From: Megaleporinus macrocephalus
Taxonomy: Eukaryota; Chordata; Actinopteri; Characiformes; Anostomidae
DNA length: 64,000 bases
Direction of reading: 5' to 3'
Assembly (NCBI GenBank): GCA_021613375.1
Contig: CM038727.1
Location: 3,960,587 to 4,024,586, forward strand
Shown here: positions 1-20,700 of the stretch, one piece after another
Position numbering within the stretch: the stretch's first letter is position 1
How the letters are laid out: the number at the start of each line of letters is the position of its first letter
Notes under the pieces: generated by a model
What the model was told of the DNA's origin: nothing
Seen by the model: only the letters and a program-made list of their open reading frames with translations
The model's database searches: none
Translations under genes and position numbers: made by a program

Positions 1-387
1 CAGTTCTGACTCAGCAAGTTTGTCCAGACCAGCATTGCAGATCAGACCTCTTTAAATTACTGTGTTTGTAAACAGTACATTTAGTTTCTTTTTAAGTTTT
101 TATGAAACTCATATTGTGATCTTTTTCATAAATTGATCACTTTTTAGTATTTTATTGGGGCCCAGAAGTTTTAAAGTCTGGGTTGGGGACAAGGCCAAAG
201 TAACAAAATATTGATGTTTAAATCATTCTATAAAATGGAAATCATAATTATTTTGGTGTGTAATTGTTTTTGGTGATGAACGGAATGATCTTTTTAATAG
301 CTAAAATGTTTGTTTTGTATTAAAGTCATTTTTAAAGTCATTTTTTAACACAAATTTATAACCCAGGGACGTAAAAGTTCCTCTAAT

Positions 388-390
<3 letters not shown>
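1..390. other. gli3 intron, no feature seen
   Basis: AT-rich non-coding sequence, presumed to be intron of gli3 because the first visible gli3 exon starts at 1294 in mid-protein. I see no exon, RNA gene or recognisable mobile element here. Confidence 0.6.
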
Positions 391-455
<65 letters not shown>

Positions 456-735
456 AATAAAATACAAATTTTAAATAAACATTTAATATAGATGCATAAC
501 ATATAATGAAAAATTAAATAAAAGAATATAAAATAAACATAAATTACATACAACAAGATAAAAAATTAAAAATACTAATAAAAAATATACTCATTAAAAC
601 AATCACGATAAAAAATAAAATAAATAGATTATAATAATAAAATAAAACAATTCAAAATAAACATAAAATACATAAAAATAAACAAATAAGATAAAAGTAA
701 AATCCTAATTAAAAAAAAAGATATACTCATTTAAA
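391..735. repeat. (TA)n microsatellite and AT-rich low-complexity tract
   Basis: About 60 bp of uninterrupted TA dinucleotides (391-450) run into almost 300 bp of A-rich sequence built from AAATAAA and AAATACA variants, with very little G or C. It lies in the presumed gli3 intron. There is no coding potential. Confidence 0.9.
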
Positions 736-744
736 ACAATCACA

Positions 745-8067
<7,323 letters not shown>

Positions 8068-9870
8068 TTGTTTTTTGTGAGAATGAAAAGAAATAGACTT
8101 CACTAGCGTAATGTAAAGATGTGGATGATGGGCAGATGCTTCCTGCTAAGCGAGATTAGTTTAAAAGAGGTGTTAAGACAAAGTATACGCCCACTATTTT
8201 CTATCACTCTCCAGACAGAGGGTCTGGGAAATCGTATAAATATGGAAAACGTGTATAAATACATAAAATCATCCAGTTTTTGGAATAAAGAGTAATTAAA
8301 TGTTTCTTTGTATATTGCCTAAGTTGACAGTGGGTGACTGTATTATCATTCCCATCACTCTGAAACAGTATTCCGTGTATTATTTCTGTGGTTTTGAGTT
8401 TTGTCGTCGGTATACGTGCATGTTCGTTTACTAAGTGAGTAGGAATATCGCATTCACTAATGTATCTTTCCTTTCGAGGGAACCATATATGTCAGAGAGG
8501 ACCATCGCCACGTCAACGCTGGGTCAGATATTACATTTAAACAGGCCCGAGTGTTGAGTTTTTATATTCACGTTTTTTTATATCAATGTTTTCTACATGT
8601 CTAGTGAGTTCACGAGTCCGATTGTGTTGTGCTTTGGCATATTCTTCACGGCATTGACTTCAAATATGAGGGACCATGTTGTTGCATAAGGGTACTAAAC
8701 ACGTGTGGAGCAGAGCCCCATAGTGAGGAATCGTACTACTTGGTTTCTCATGACTGTATACATGTATATAGACCTTTTCTCCTTTTTTAAGATTTTACAA
8801 TCTACATCACGCTTACTGTGTTTCAATGACTGGTGCTTTTGACAAGCTGTGCATTCATGTGGCAATAGTGGAAAACCATGAGGTCATCTGTAGTCAACCT
8901 CGGTATGTTGCTTATTGCACAATGACTAGAAATTTTAAGTATGGTGGCCAAAACGTGCCAAAAAAAAAGAATTGGCATTGGTATTAATTAATCATTTTAC
9001 TTTTTGCCAAATATTGGTCTTTGTGTTTCTTTTCCAAGTGAGCTGTGCGTGTTGTGTTTTGGTTTCAAAAGCCGTGGTGAACAACATCATCAAGTCTTGT
9101 GTTTGTCTCCGTATCGATTGGTCTACGAAGCGAGTCTAGGCGACAGTGGAGACGCATTATGCTCTTATGCAAGGAGGTGAAAAAAGCTTGGTCAGTTTTG
9201 CTAGCAGTATTAAGAACAGTCTGTACGTACCTGCATATGTACAGTTTTCTATGTCACGCCGTAGCCGTTAGGTACTGTTCTGTTTCGTACCGTTATTTGC
9301 TTTTGGTTCGTCTGCCAATGTCATGTTGTTGTTTCGACCGTGGTGTGATCCATTCCCTGAGGAAAGGACTAGGGTGGGGGAGGGGGTTGGGGCGGGGCGG
9401 GGTTTGGGCCAAAGGTACGTGCCTTATTAGTGCCTGCCGATATCAAGAGGAACACTGCCAATCTTTTCTAAGGAGTTCTTACATTAAAAACAAAGTCTAT
9501 GTTAAACGTGGAAGAGAGAGGCCCACACAGTTCCGTGACCACATCCGAAAAAAAAAAAGAAGCAAAAATGTGGGTGAAAGATATTTTAAGTTATCGCATT
9601 TCTTGCCTTTTGTTCTTTTTTATACTTGTACATACGTAATCCTTTGGTAGAGTCTAGTGGAGAGAGAGCCGATATTGAGAAAACGGGCCCGAGCTGAGCA
9701 TACACGCCAAGTAGGAGTTTCCGAGCCCTGTCTTTACATCCAAAGGGAATCAGGGTAAAGGGAGTCGGGGAGCGTAGCGTCCTTGAAGGGAAACAACATC
9801 TGAATGCTCTTTTGTAACAGATCACAACAAATGTTTGTAAGGTTTTAATAAAAAAGAAAATAATGTAACG
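8068..9870 (+). other. gli3: gli3 3' untranslated region
   Basis: About 1.8 kb of non-coding sequence follows the gli3 stop. A first AATAAA at 8284-8289 could give a short 3' end. The AATAAA at 9847-9852 is the likely main signal, since sequence beyond about 9890 is satellite. An open frame of 183 codons at 9099-9650 has no recognisable domain and is treated as chance. Confidence 0.7.
9847..9852 (+). terminator. gli3: Polyadenylation signal AATAAA, probable gli3 3' end
   Basis: A canonical AATAAA followed within about 25 bp by a GT-rich stretch (AATGTAACGTCTGAG). It is the last such signal before the 16-bp satellite begins at about 9895. An upstream alternative is at 8284-8289. Confidence 0.6.
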
Positions 9871-9894
9871 TCTGAGCGGCTTCTGTCATTTCTA

Positions 9895-12800
9895 ATGAGA
9901 TACGTACTTAATACACTATGTACTCAATACCCTATACTCAATACACTATGTACTCAATACAGTATGTACTCAATACACTACATACTCAATGCACTATGTA
10001 CTCAATACACTATGTACTCGAAAACACTACGTACACAATACACTACGTACTCAATACACTACATACTCAATACAATATGTACTCAATACACTACATACTC
10101 AATACACTACGTACTCAATACACTACGTACTCAATACACTACGTACTCAATACAATATGTACTCAATACACTACATACTCAATACACTACGTACTCAATA
10201 CACTACGTACTCAATACACTATGTACTCAATACACTACGTACTCAATACACAATATACCCAATACACTATGTACTCAATACCCTATGTACTCAATACAAT
10301 ATGTACTCAATACACTACATACTCAATACAATACGTACTCAACACACTACGTACTCAATACCCTATACTCAAAAAACTATGTACTCAATACCCTATGTAC
10401 TCAATACAATATGTACTCAACACACTACGTACTCAATACAATACGTACTCAACACACTACGTACTCAATACCCTATACTCAAAAAACTATGTACTCAATA
10501 CACCATGTACTCAATACACTACGTACTCAATACAATACGTACTCAATACACTATGTACTCAATACACTGTGTACTCAATACCCTATACTCAATACACTGT
10601 GTACTCAATACACTACGTACTCAATACACTACATACTCAACACACTATGTACTCAATATAGTACATACTCAGTACACTATGTTCTCAATACACTTAGCAC
10701 TCAATACACTATGTATTTAATACACGATATACTCAATACACTATGTACTCAATACACTATGTATTTAATACACTATATACTCAATACACTACGCACTCAA
10801 TACACTACGCACTCAATACACTTCGTACTCAATACACTACGTACTCAATATACTACATACTCAATACACTACGCACTCAATACACTACACACTCAAGACA
10901 CTATGTATTTAATACACTACATACTCAGTACATTACATACTCAATACATTATGTACTCTACACTATGTACTCGATACACTATGTATTTAATACACGATAT
11001 ACTCAATACACTACGTACTCAATACACTATGTATTTAATACAATATATACCCAATACACTACGCACTCAATATACTACATACTCAATACACTACCCACTC
11101 AATACACTACATACTCAGTACACTAGGTACTCAGTACACTACGCACTCAATACACCACACACTCAATACACTATGTACTCAATACACTACGTACTCAATA
11201 CACAACACACTCAATACACTATGTACTCAATACACTACGTACTCAATACACTATGTACTCAAAAACACTATGTACTCAATACACTACATACTCAATACAC
11301 TATGTACTCAATACACTACGTACTCAATACACGACACACTCAATACACTATGTACTTAATACACTATGTACTCAATACACTACGTCCTAAATACACTATG
11401 TACTCAATATACTACGTACTCAATACACGACACACTCAATACACTATGTACTCAATACACTACGTACTCAATACATGACACACTCAATACACTATGTACT
11501 CAATACACTACGTACTCAATACACTATGTACTCGAAAACACTATGTACTCAATACACTACATACTCAATACACTACGTCCTCAATACACTATGTACTCAA
11601 TACACTACGTACTCAATACACGACACACTCAATACACTATGTACTCAATACACTACGTACTCAATACACGACACACTCAATACACTATGTACTCAATACA
11701 CTATGTACTCAATACACTACGTCCTCAATACACTATGTACTCAATACACTACGTACTCAATACACGACACACTCAATACACTATGTACTCAATACACTAC
11801 GTACTCAATATACAACACACTCAATACACTATGTACTCAATACACTACGTACTCAATACACTATGTACTCGAAAACACTATGTACTCAATACAATATGTA
11901 CTCAATACACTACATACTCAATACACTATGTACTCAATACACTACGTACTCAATACACTATGTACTCGAAAACACTATGTACTCAATACAATATGTACTC
12001 AATACACTACATACTCAATACACTATGTACTCAATACACTACGTACTCAATACACTATACTCAATACACTATGTACTCAATACACTACGTACTCAATACA
12101 TACTCAGTACACTAGGTACTCAGTACACTATGCACTCAATACACCACACACTCAATACACAATGTACTTAATACACTACGTATTCAATACACCACACACT
12201 CAATACACTATGTACTCAATACACTACGTACTCAATACACGACACACTCAATAAACTATGTACTCAATACACTACGTACTCAATACACTATGTACTCAAT
12301 ACACTACATACTCAATACACGACACACTCAATACACGACACACTCAATACACTATGTACTCAATACACTACGTACTCAATACACTACATACTCAGTACAC
12401 TAGGTACTCAATACACTATGCACTCAATTCACCACACACTCAATACACAATGTACTTAATACACTACGTATTCAATACACCACACACTCAATACACTATG
12501 TACTCAATACACTACGTACTCAATACACTACGTCCTCAATACACTACGTACTCAATACACTATGTGCTCAAAAACACTATGTACTCAATACAATATGTAC
12601 TCAATACACTACATACTCAGTACACTATGTACTCAATACACTACGTAATCAATGCACTACGTACACACAATATATATACAATACACAACGTACTCAATAC
12701 CCTACGTACACAATGCACTACGTAATGAATAAACTATATACTCAATACACAACGTACTCAATACCCTACGTACACAATACACTACGTAATCAATACACTA

Positions 12801-13255
12801 CATACTCAATACACAACGTACTCAATACCCTACGTACACAATACACTATGGAATCAATACACTATATACAAAATACACTACGTACTCAATACACTACGTA
12901 CTCAATACACTATTCACTCAATACACTACGTACTCAATACACTATGTATTGAATACATTATGTACTTAATACACTATGTACTCAATACACTACATACTCA
13001 ATGCCCTATGTACTCAAAACTATGTACTCAATACAGTACATACTCAATACACTATTTACTAAATACATTATACTTTATACTAACCTAAACCCAATACACT
13101 ATGTACTCAATACACTACGCACTCAATACACTATGTACTCAGTACACTATGTACTCAATACACTACATACTCTATATACTATGTACTTAATACACTATGT
13201 ACTCAATACACCACATACTCAATACACTACGTACTCAATACACTACTAAGTGTGT
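9895..13255 (+). repeat. 16-bp minisatellite array, about 200 copies
   Basis: The unit is TACTCAATACACTACG with frequent variants at its CpG (ACTATG, ACTACA), some CGACACAC units and occasional CTCGAAAACACT units. The period of 16 is not a multiple of 3, so each + frame cycles through the same 16-residue peptide and none meets regular stops. This creates artefactual open frames of up to 527 codons (9895-11478). The minus strand is closed by TAG and TGA in each unit. I regard it as non-coding satellite downstream of gli3. Confidence 0.97.
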
Positions 13256-13780
13256 GGTTGATTATTAACTGCAATAGATTCTAATTAAAGACTCGTATGA
13301 CTGTAAAGCTGAACACTTGTAGAACTGATTAACACTAAAACACACTTTCTAAACTGGATCAGGTGGAGTTTAGAATGAGAACATATGTTTACACATAGAT
13401 ACATACACAGATTAAACAATATTATATATTAATATATACATCACTGCATAGTCACAGTTTCCACCAGGAAGCCCCCCGAGACCTCCACCACAGTTGAGTA
13501 CATACTATATAAACTCCTCTGTCTTTGTATCACCGTTCAGCTCATTTACTTTCCTGCTACTTGGAGGTTCTTCTGATGTTCCTGAGTTTGTACTTCACAC
13601 CTACCTGGTTATTAGCTAGAACGTAGGGTTCTGTAACAGAAAGCTTTACCAGTCTAGTACAAACAGCAGTGTTTAGTATTGAGTACATCAGTGTTCAGCA
13701 GATTCCTACAAACATCTGTTCATGTGACGCATATAAACATGAAGATCTTTAATTATCAGAGAAACAGAAACAATAATAAA
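13256..13780. other. Intergenic, no gene seen
   Basis: AT-rich unique sequence between the 16-bp satellite and the next tandem repeats. I find no exon, RNA gene or transposon signature. Confidence 0.5.
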
Positions 13781-13966
13781 GCCTGTAGACCCTCAGCACA
13801 ACGTTCAGTAACACACCTGAACACTGTACTACACTAATAAAGCCTGTAGACCCTCAGCAGAACGTTCAGTAACATACCTGAACACTGTATTACACTAATA
13901 AAGCCTGTAGACACTCAGAAGAATGTTCAGGAACACACCTGAAGACTATATTACACTAATAAAGAA
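13781..13966 (+). repeat. Three tandem copies of a 61-bp repeat
   Basis: Each copy begins GCCTGTAGACCCTCAGCA, then CGTTCAGTAACA and CTGAACACTGTA, and ends CACTAATAAA. Copies start at 13781, 13842 and 13903. The third has more substitutions. It is non-coding. Confidence 0.85.
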
Positions 13967-13994
13967 TAAAGAGTTGTAGCATATTTTAATGATT

Positions 13995-14000
13995 TTTATT
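13995..14000 (-). terminator. Candidate polyadenylation signal of the minus-strand gene
   Basis: TTTATT on the plus strand is AATAAA on the minus strand. It lies about 580 bp beyond the stop at 14578, on the far side of the GGTTGATT minisatellite. It is the best candidate I see, but nothing confirms its use. Confidence 0.35.
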
Positions 14001-14009
14001 ATTTTTTTA

Positions 14010-14565
14010 TTTGCTGGAGGTTGATTTGATTTTAGGAGGTGGGGTTGATTAGAGGAGGTTGGGGTTGATTGGTGGAGGTTGGGTTGATTGGAGAAGGTTG
14101 GACTGATTTCAGGAGGTTAGGTTGATTGGTGGAGGTTGGATTGATTTCAGGAGGTTAGGTTGATTGGAGAAGGTTGGATTGATTTCAGGAGGTTAGGTTG
14201 ATTGGTGGAGGTTGGATTGATTTCAGGAGGTTAGGTTGATTGGTGGAGGTTGGGTTGATTGGAGAAGGTTGGATTGATTTCAGGAGGTTAGGTTGATTGG
14301 TGGAGGTTGGGTTGATTGAAGAAGGTTGGATTGATTTCAGGAGGTTAGGTTGATTGGTGGAGGTTGGGTTGATTGAAGAAGGTTGGATTGATTTCAGGAG
14401 GTTGGGTTGATTAGAGGAGGTTGGGGTTGATTGGAGGAGGTTGGATTGATTTCAGGAGGTTAGGTTGATTGAAGAAGGTTGGATTGATTTCAGGAGGTTA
14501 AGTTGATTAGAGGAGGTTGGGGTTGATTGGAGGAGGTTGGGGTTGATTGGGGGGACTTTGGGGTT
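14010..14565. repeat. Minisatellite of GGTTGATT-type units
   Basis: About 550 bp of degenerate units such as GGAGGTTGGATTGATTTCA and GGAGGTTAGGTTGATTGG, 18-19 bp each, with alternating higher-order pattern. On the minus strand it would be the C-rich 3'UTR of the gene whose stop is at 14578-14580. Confidence 0.9.
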
Positions 14566-14577
14566 GACTCTAAGATG

Positions 14578-14702
14578 TCAGATTTGATGTTTATGGACAT
14601 CTATCGTCGTGTTGCCACCAGTCCGGTCTTGTCCGTCCTCTACCTCCACCTTGTCTCCCTCTTCCTCCAAACCTGTCTCTCTCTCTTTGAGGAGGACACT
14701 CT
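14578..14702 (-). CDS. Unrecognised gene, last coding exon (acidic tail)
   Basis: A 125-nt exon entered at phase 1 (acceptor TTCACAG). It encodes about 40 charged residues, including LLKERETGLEEEGDKVEVED and ending TTIDVHKHQI before TGA at 14578-14580. The downstream sequence is the GGTTGATT minisatellite, so the stop is at the edge of a repeat. Confidence 0.7.
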
Positions 14703-17700
14703 CTGTGAACTACAAATGCAGATACACTTATGTTAGTATCAGTGTGTCATTACTGTAGAAGAAGAACTTTTGGTCTTCTGAAGAACGTTCAAATGGATGC
14801 TTCTATGTATGTTCATGTAAACAGAATCTGAGATCTGTTTTCTTTACTCACCCCGAGATGACTGGGGCTGCTGAGGTGGGTGATGCGGCCGAGGCTGCTG
14901 AGGTGGGTGACGCTGCCAAGGCTGCTGAGGTGGGTGATGCGGCCGAGGCTGCTGAGGTGGGTGACGCTGCCAAGGCTGCTGAGGTGGGTGACGCGGCCGA
15001 GGCTGCTGAGGTGGGTGACGCTGCCAAGGCTGCTGAGGTGGGTGACGCTGCCAAGGCTGCTGAGGTGGGTGACGCGGCCGAGGCTGCTGAGGTGATAGAG
15101 GCAGCCGAGTTGGTTGAGGTGGCTGATCTGGCCGAGGCTGCTGAGGTGACTGACGTGGGCGAGGCCGCTGATGTGGCTGAGGCAGCCGTGTTGGTTGTGA
15201 TGGCTGTTGCGGCCGAGGCTGCTGAGGTGGCTGACGCAGCTTAGTTGGCTGAGGTGGCCGAGGCTGCTGAGATGGTTGAGGCAGCTTAGGTGGTTGGGGT
15301 GGCTGAGGTGGCTGAGGCGGCTGAACTGTAGATGCCGTCCTCTTCAAATTATCCGTGGCGGACTCAGCCAGAGCCCCAGCTTCCTCCACCTCCTCATTCT
15401 GCTCTCGTGCTGTAACATGAAGAAACATCAACAGCTGTCCAGATCCATCACTGTGGTTGGACATGACTCTGGTGTTTGTGTTACTCGCATACAAACTGGA
15501 CTCAGAGTCACCTCGTAAAACGAGCCCGAGCAGAATTAGTATGAGTTCAGATGAATATTAATAACTAACTAATAAATCCTGATGAAACATTAGCAGTTCT
15601 TTACACATTCTTAGTTATTATGATCATCATCAAGCTACTAGGTTCTTCTACTCACCCAGACGTCCACAGTAATACATCCTAGCGGCGTCCAGCAGGGGCG
15701 CCAGCACCTCTACAATGTCCCGGTAGTCAGGAGCCGCGGACATCAAAGTAAGGAAGTCGTGGACTGATTTAATAGAAATAAATATTAGCAGTTGTTCAGC
15801 TGAGTCTTCATCACAGAACCTAGTAAAGATGGTGATACTGATATTGAAGGCTTGAGGATCAGCTGGTCTGATGTTATTAATTCTTAAGATCTAAAGATGA
15901 TCAGCTCTTTCTGCTCATATCAGTTTGAGACCACCAGCTGTTACCACATGGGCTCCATCTTTAGTTTCTGGTGCTCATTTGCTTTACTCACTGAGATGCT
16001 GATCCCTCCCGGTGACGAGTTCCTCCAGGATGGCATCCAAGGCCTTGGTGACAATGGCCGCCTTGGAGTCGATGTTGTTCACTAGTTCATTTAGAAAGAA
16101 TGAATGAATACAGGTTCATGTTAACGTTAAACATGATTCCTACTTTTACCTGAATGTTATTATGATGACTCACCTGGAGGTTCTCCGTGCACCCTACGGA
16201 GGAAGATCAGGGCGTTGGCAGCCAGCTGGACCAACAGCCCTGTCAGCATCTCATCCACTGGATTCACATTAAAACACACTGTCAGTTTTCCAGCTACATC
16301 GTTTTCACTCTTCATATATTTGCACTGACCATCTCCGGTACTTACCAAGCTGTGAGTACAGCGAGTCCAGGTGAGGGCAGAAGATGTTTTGCAGAGCCTC
16401 CACCTCTGCATCTACCCCCACCTGTACCTCAGTTCCTGGTTCTGAAAGGATCAGCAGATGTTCAGTCATATTATGGTGGGTTGTGATCATCAAGTCACAT
16501 CACCAAATGGTGCCTGACTGAGTTTGAGTGGTCATCGTCAACTGATAAGGTTCTATCTGCTGGAATGTGCCAACGCCAGCCTAGTCTATTCTGCTGCCCT
16601 GGTGTCCAGAGAAGGTTCTGGATTCTGTTACTCACCCAGAGCTGTGCTGTTGGGGCCTTGGATGCGGTCCAGATATTTTGTAACCAGCAATCCCAAATGA
16701 GCAAACTCCGGAACCGTTGCCATGACCCTTAGCACCTTCGTAACTGATTTAATAGAAATAAATGTTCAGCAGCTGCATCATCACAGAACCTGGTAAAGAT
16801 GCTGATCCTGATATTGAAGCTCTGAGTATCAGCAGATCTCATATTTCTTCTTTAAGATCTACTGACCCAGCCAACATGTCCTTGTGGACCCCAAGTGGGT
16901 CAAAGACGGGCTGCTGATTGGGTCCCATTGGGGCAACTTGGTTGGGGCCCACAGAGATTTGTGCATTGCCCTCATTTGGGCCCTTTGTGTGTTTGTCAAT
17001 GTGGACCAATAACTCGGGCCGATCCGGACTGCAAGATTGGCCCAAGTGAACAATCAACCATGTGAACAGTCCCATAACTGTGGGCCCCCAAGAGTAGCCT
17101 AAGTGGGGCTTACAACTGTAACCCAAACGGGGCAAATAGTTATAACCCAGCGGGGCTCCATGTATCACCAATCATGAATCCCCTACAAGCCCACGTGAAA
17201 CCCATACAGGCCAGATAAGAACCATACGGGCCCCACATGGACATGTTGGCTGTGAAGTCTTTAGTATCATCTTTAATATTTAGTGTTTCTGTGCTTTACT
17301 CACTCAGGTGCTGGTCAGGTGAGGCTGCGAGTCTCTGCAGCAGGACGTAGACAACCTCGCAGGCGGCCTCGATAACGGCGATGGTGTTGTTTGCTGATGT
17401 ATGTAGAAGATATTCAGTGAGAGTGAGATGTTGAGAGATATTAAGATATTCATGTTTCTGCTTTTGCCTGAATGTAGTTTTTGTACTGAGTCCTTCTTTT
17501 ACTCACCCGGAGGGAACTCGAGGTTGTCCAGGTCAGATACCTCCAAGTTCTCCTGGAGGTATCTGAACGCCTCTGCTGCAGAGACCACCCTCACAATGGT
17601 CATCATCCTGTCGTCGTCTTTCACATTAATAAAAACTGTCAGTCGTCCAGCTGTGTTATTTTCATACATGATTTATTTTCACAGGTCATTTCCGTTACTT

Positions 17701-20700
17701 ACCGAAGGACTGGACAGGGTGATGAATGTGGGAGGACACCGGGGTCTTAGGGGTCTCTACCCCAGTGTCCTCAACCTCATCCTCGACCGGAGCTCCTGAG
17801 TCAGATTCTAAGAAGATCAGCAGATGTTCAGTAACGTTATGGTCAGTTCTGATGGTCCTTGTCAAGTCAAAAATAATGACATCATCAAATCTTAACTAGT
17901 GCCTGACAGAGTTCAGGTGGTCTTCATTAACTTGTTTATTCATTAAATCAGTGCTGGTGTGGACCAACAGCAGCCGGTTTGTTCTGGTAATGTTCTCCAA
18001 TGCTGTTCCGTTTAGAGTTAACATGATGCTAATAGTTTGTTTTGCTCACCCAGAGATGTGCTAGAGGTTGGAGGTTCCTCCAGCAGCATTTCTCCTCTGG
18101 TCTCCTCCTCAGTGTGCTCGACGGTCTGGGTATCTGTTTAAACATCAATAAATATCAACATCTGTCCAGCTGGGTCATTATCACAATATCCAACATTAGA
18201 TTCTTCTACTTACCCAGATGCTGGTGGACCACTTCTCCTCCAGCAACATCCCTCTGCAGGATGTCCAGGAGCTCACTGGTTTCAGGAGCTCTCTGTTCTC
18301 CTGCTTTAATATTCATATCAGAATGAATAATATCAGCATTTGTTCTGTTAATGTAGAGATACAATGATGTTTATCATGATAACAGTTTCTCCTACTCACC
18401 CAGAGGGGTGCTGGAGGGTGGTCCAGCATCTTCTGACTCCAGCAGCTCAGGAGTCTCGATAATGACGCCTATTTAATTTAGAATTGAATCATTTAGACAG
18501 ATTAGAGTTTATATTCAATTAAATTCCTGTTTTTATTAAACATTAAATAATATTAATAAATAAAATACATTCAACACAACCAACACAGAGTAACCTTCAC
18601 CCTACACTTAACCCTACCTAACATTAACATTAACCCTACACTGAACTCTACCTAACATTAACATTCACTCTACACTTAACCCTACCTAACATTAACATTA
18701 ACCCTACACTGAACTCTACCTAACATTAACATTCACTCTACACTTAACCCTACCTAACATTAACATTAACCCTAAACTTAACCCTACCTAACATTAACCT
18801 TCGCCGTACACTTAACCCTACCTAACATTAACATTAACCCTACACTAAACCCTACCTAACATTAACATTAACCCTACACTTAACCCTACCTAAAATTAAC
18901 ATTCACCCTAAACTTAACCTAACATTAACATTAACATTAACATTAATATTAACATCTGTCCAGCTGGGTCATCATCACAATATCCAACGTTTGATTCTTC
19001 TACTTACCCAGATGCTGGTGCACCACTTCTCCTCCAGCAACATCCCTCTGGAGGATCTCCAGGAGCTCACTGGTTTCAGGAGCTCTCTGTTCTCCTGCTT
19101 TAATATTCATATCAGAATGAATAATATCAGCATTTGTTCTGTTAATGTAGAGATACAATGATGTTCATCAGGATAGCAGTTTCTCCTACTCACCCAGAGG
19201 GGTGCTGGAGGGTGGTCCAGCATCTTCTGACTCCAGCTGCTCAGGAGTCTCGATAATGACGCCTATTTAATTTAGAATTGAATCATTTAGACAGATTAGA
19301 ATTTATATTCAGTTTAATTCCTGTTTTTATTAAACATTAAATAATATTAATAAATAAAATACATACACCACAACTAACACAGAGTAACCTTCACCCTACA
19401 CTTAACACTACCTAACATTAACATTAACCCTACACTTAACCCTACCTAACATTAACCTGAACCCTACACTTAACCCTACCTAACATTAACATTAACCCTA
19501 CACTTAACCCTACCTAACATTAACATTCACTCTACACTTGACACTACCTAACATTAACATTCACCCTACACTTAACCCTACCTAACATTAACATTAACCC
19601 TACACTTAACCCTACCTAACATTAACATTAACCCTACACTTAACCCTACCTAACATTCACCCTACACTTAACCCTACCTAACATTAACCTTAACCCTACA
19701 CTTAACCCTACCTAACATTAACATTAACCCTACACTTAACCCTACCTAACATTAACCTGAACCCTACACTTAACCCTACCTAACATTAACATTAACCCTA
19801 CACTTAACCCTACCTAACATTAACATTCACTCTACACTTGACACTACCTAACATTAACATTCACCCTACACTTAACCCTACCTAACATTAACATTAACCC
19901 TACACTTAACCCTACCTAACATTAACATTAACCCTACACTTAACCCTACCTAACATTCACCCTACACTTAACCCTACCTAACATTAACCTTAACCCTACA
20001 CTTAACCCTACCTAACATTAACATTAACCCTACACTTAACCCTACCTAACATTAACCTTAACCCTACACTTAACCCTACCTAAGATTAACATTCACCCTA
20101 CACTTAACCCTACATAACATTAACCTTAACCCTACACTTAACCCTACCTAACATTAACATTAACCCTACACTTAACCCTACCTAACATTAACCTTAACCC
20201 TACACTTAACCCTACCTAACATTAACCTTAACCCTACACTTAACCCTACCTAAGATTAACATTCACTCTACACTTAACCCTACCTAACATTAACCTTAAC
20301 CCTACACTTAACCCTACCTAACATTAACATTAACCCTACACTTAACCCTACCTAACATTGTCACCCTACACTAAACCCTACCTAACATTAACATTCACCC
20401 TACATTTAACCCTACCTAAGATTAACATTCACCCTACACTTAACCCTACCTAACATTAACATTAACCCTAAACTTAACCCTACCTAACATTAACATTAAG
20501 CCTAAACTTAACCCTACCTAACATTACCAGTCACCCTAAACTTAACCCTACGTAACATTAACATTAACATTAACATTAACATTAACATTAACATTAACAT
20601 TAACATTAACATTAACATTAACGTTAACATTAACATTAATATCTGTCAAGCTGGGTCATCATCACAATATCCAACGTTTGATTCTTCTACTTACCCAGAT

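Noticed and set aside
9099..9650. A 183-codon open frame in the gli3 3'UTR
   Set aside because: No recognisable domain, composition unlike the gli3 exons, and placed after the stop and before the poly(A) signal; best explained as chance.
9895..13249. Long open frames in the 16-bp array (up to 527 codons)
   Set aside because: They follow from a stop-free unit whose period is coprime to 3; all three frames give the same peptide. No codon-level signature, domain or start context supports a gene.
9895..13255. CRISPR-like regular repeat
   Set aside because: Units are contiguous without unique spacers, and the DNA is eukaryotic with spliced genes.
14858..15244. Plus-strand open frame of Ala/Glu/Val/Gly/Asp repeats
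   Set aside because: It is the complement of the Pro/Gln minisatellite exon; the minus strand has proper splice sites and joins in frame to its neighbours.
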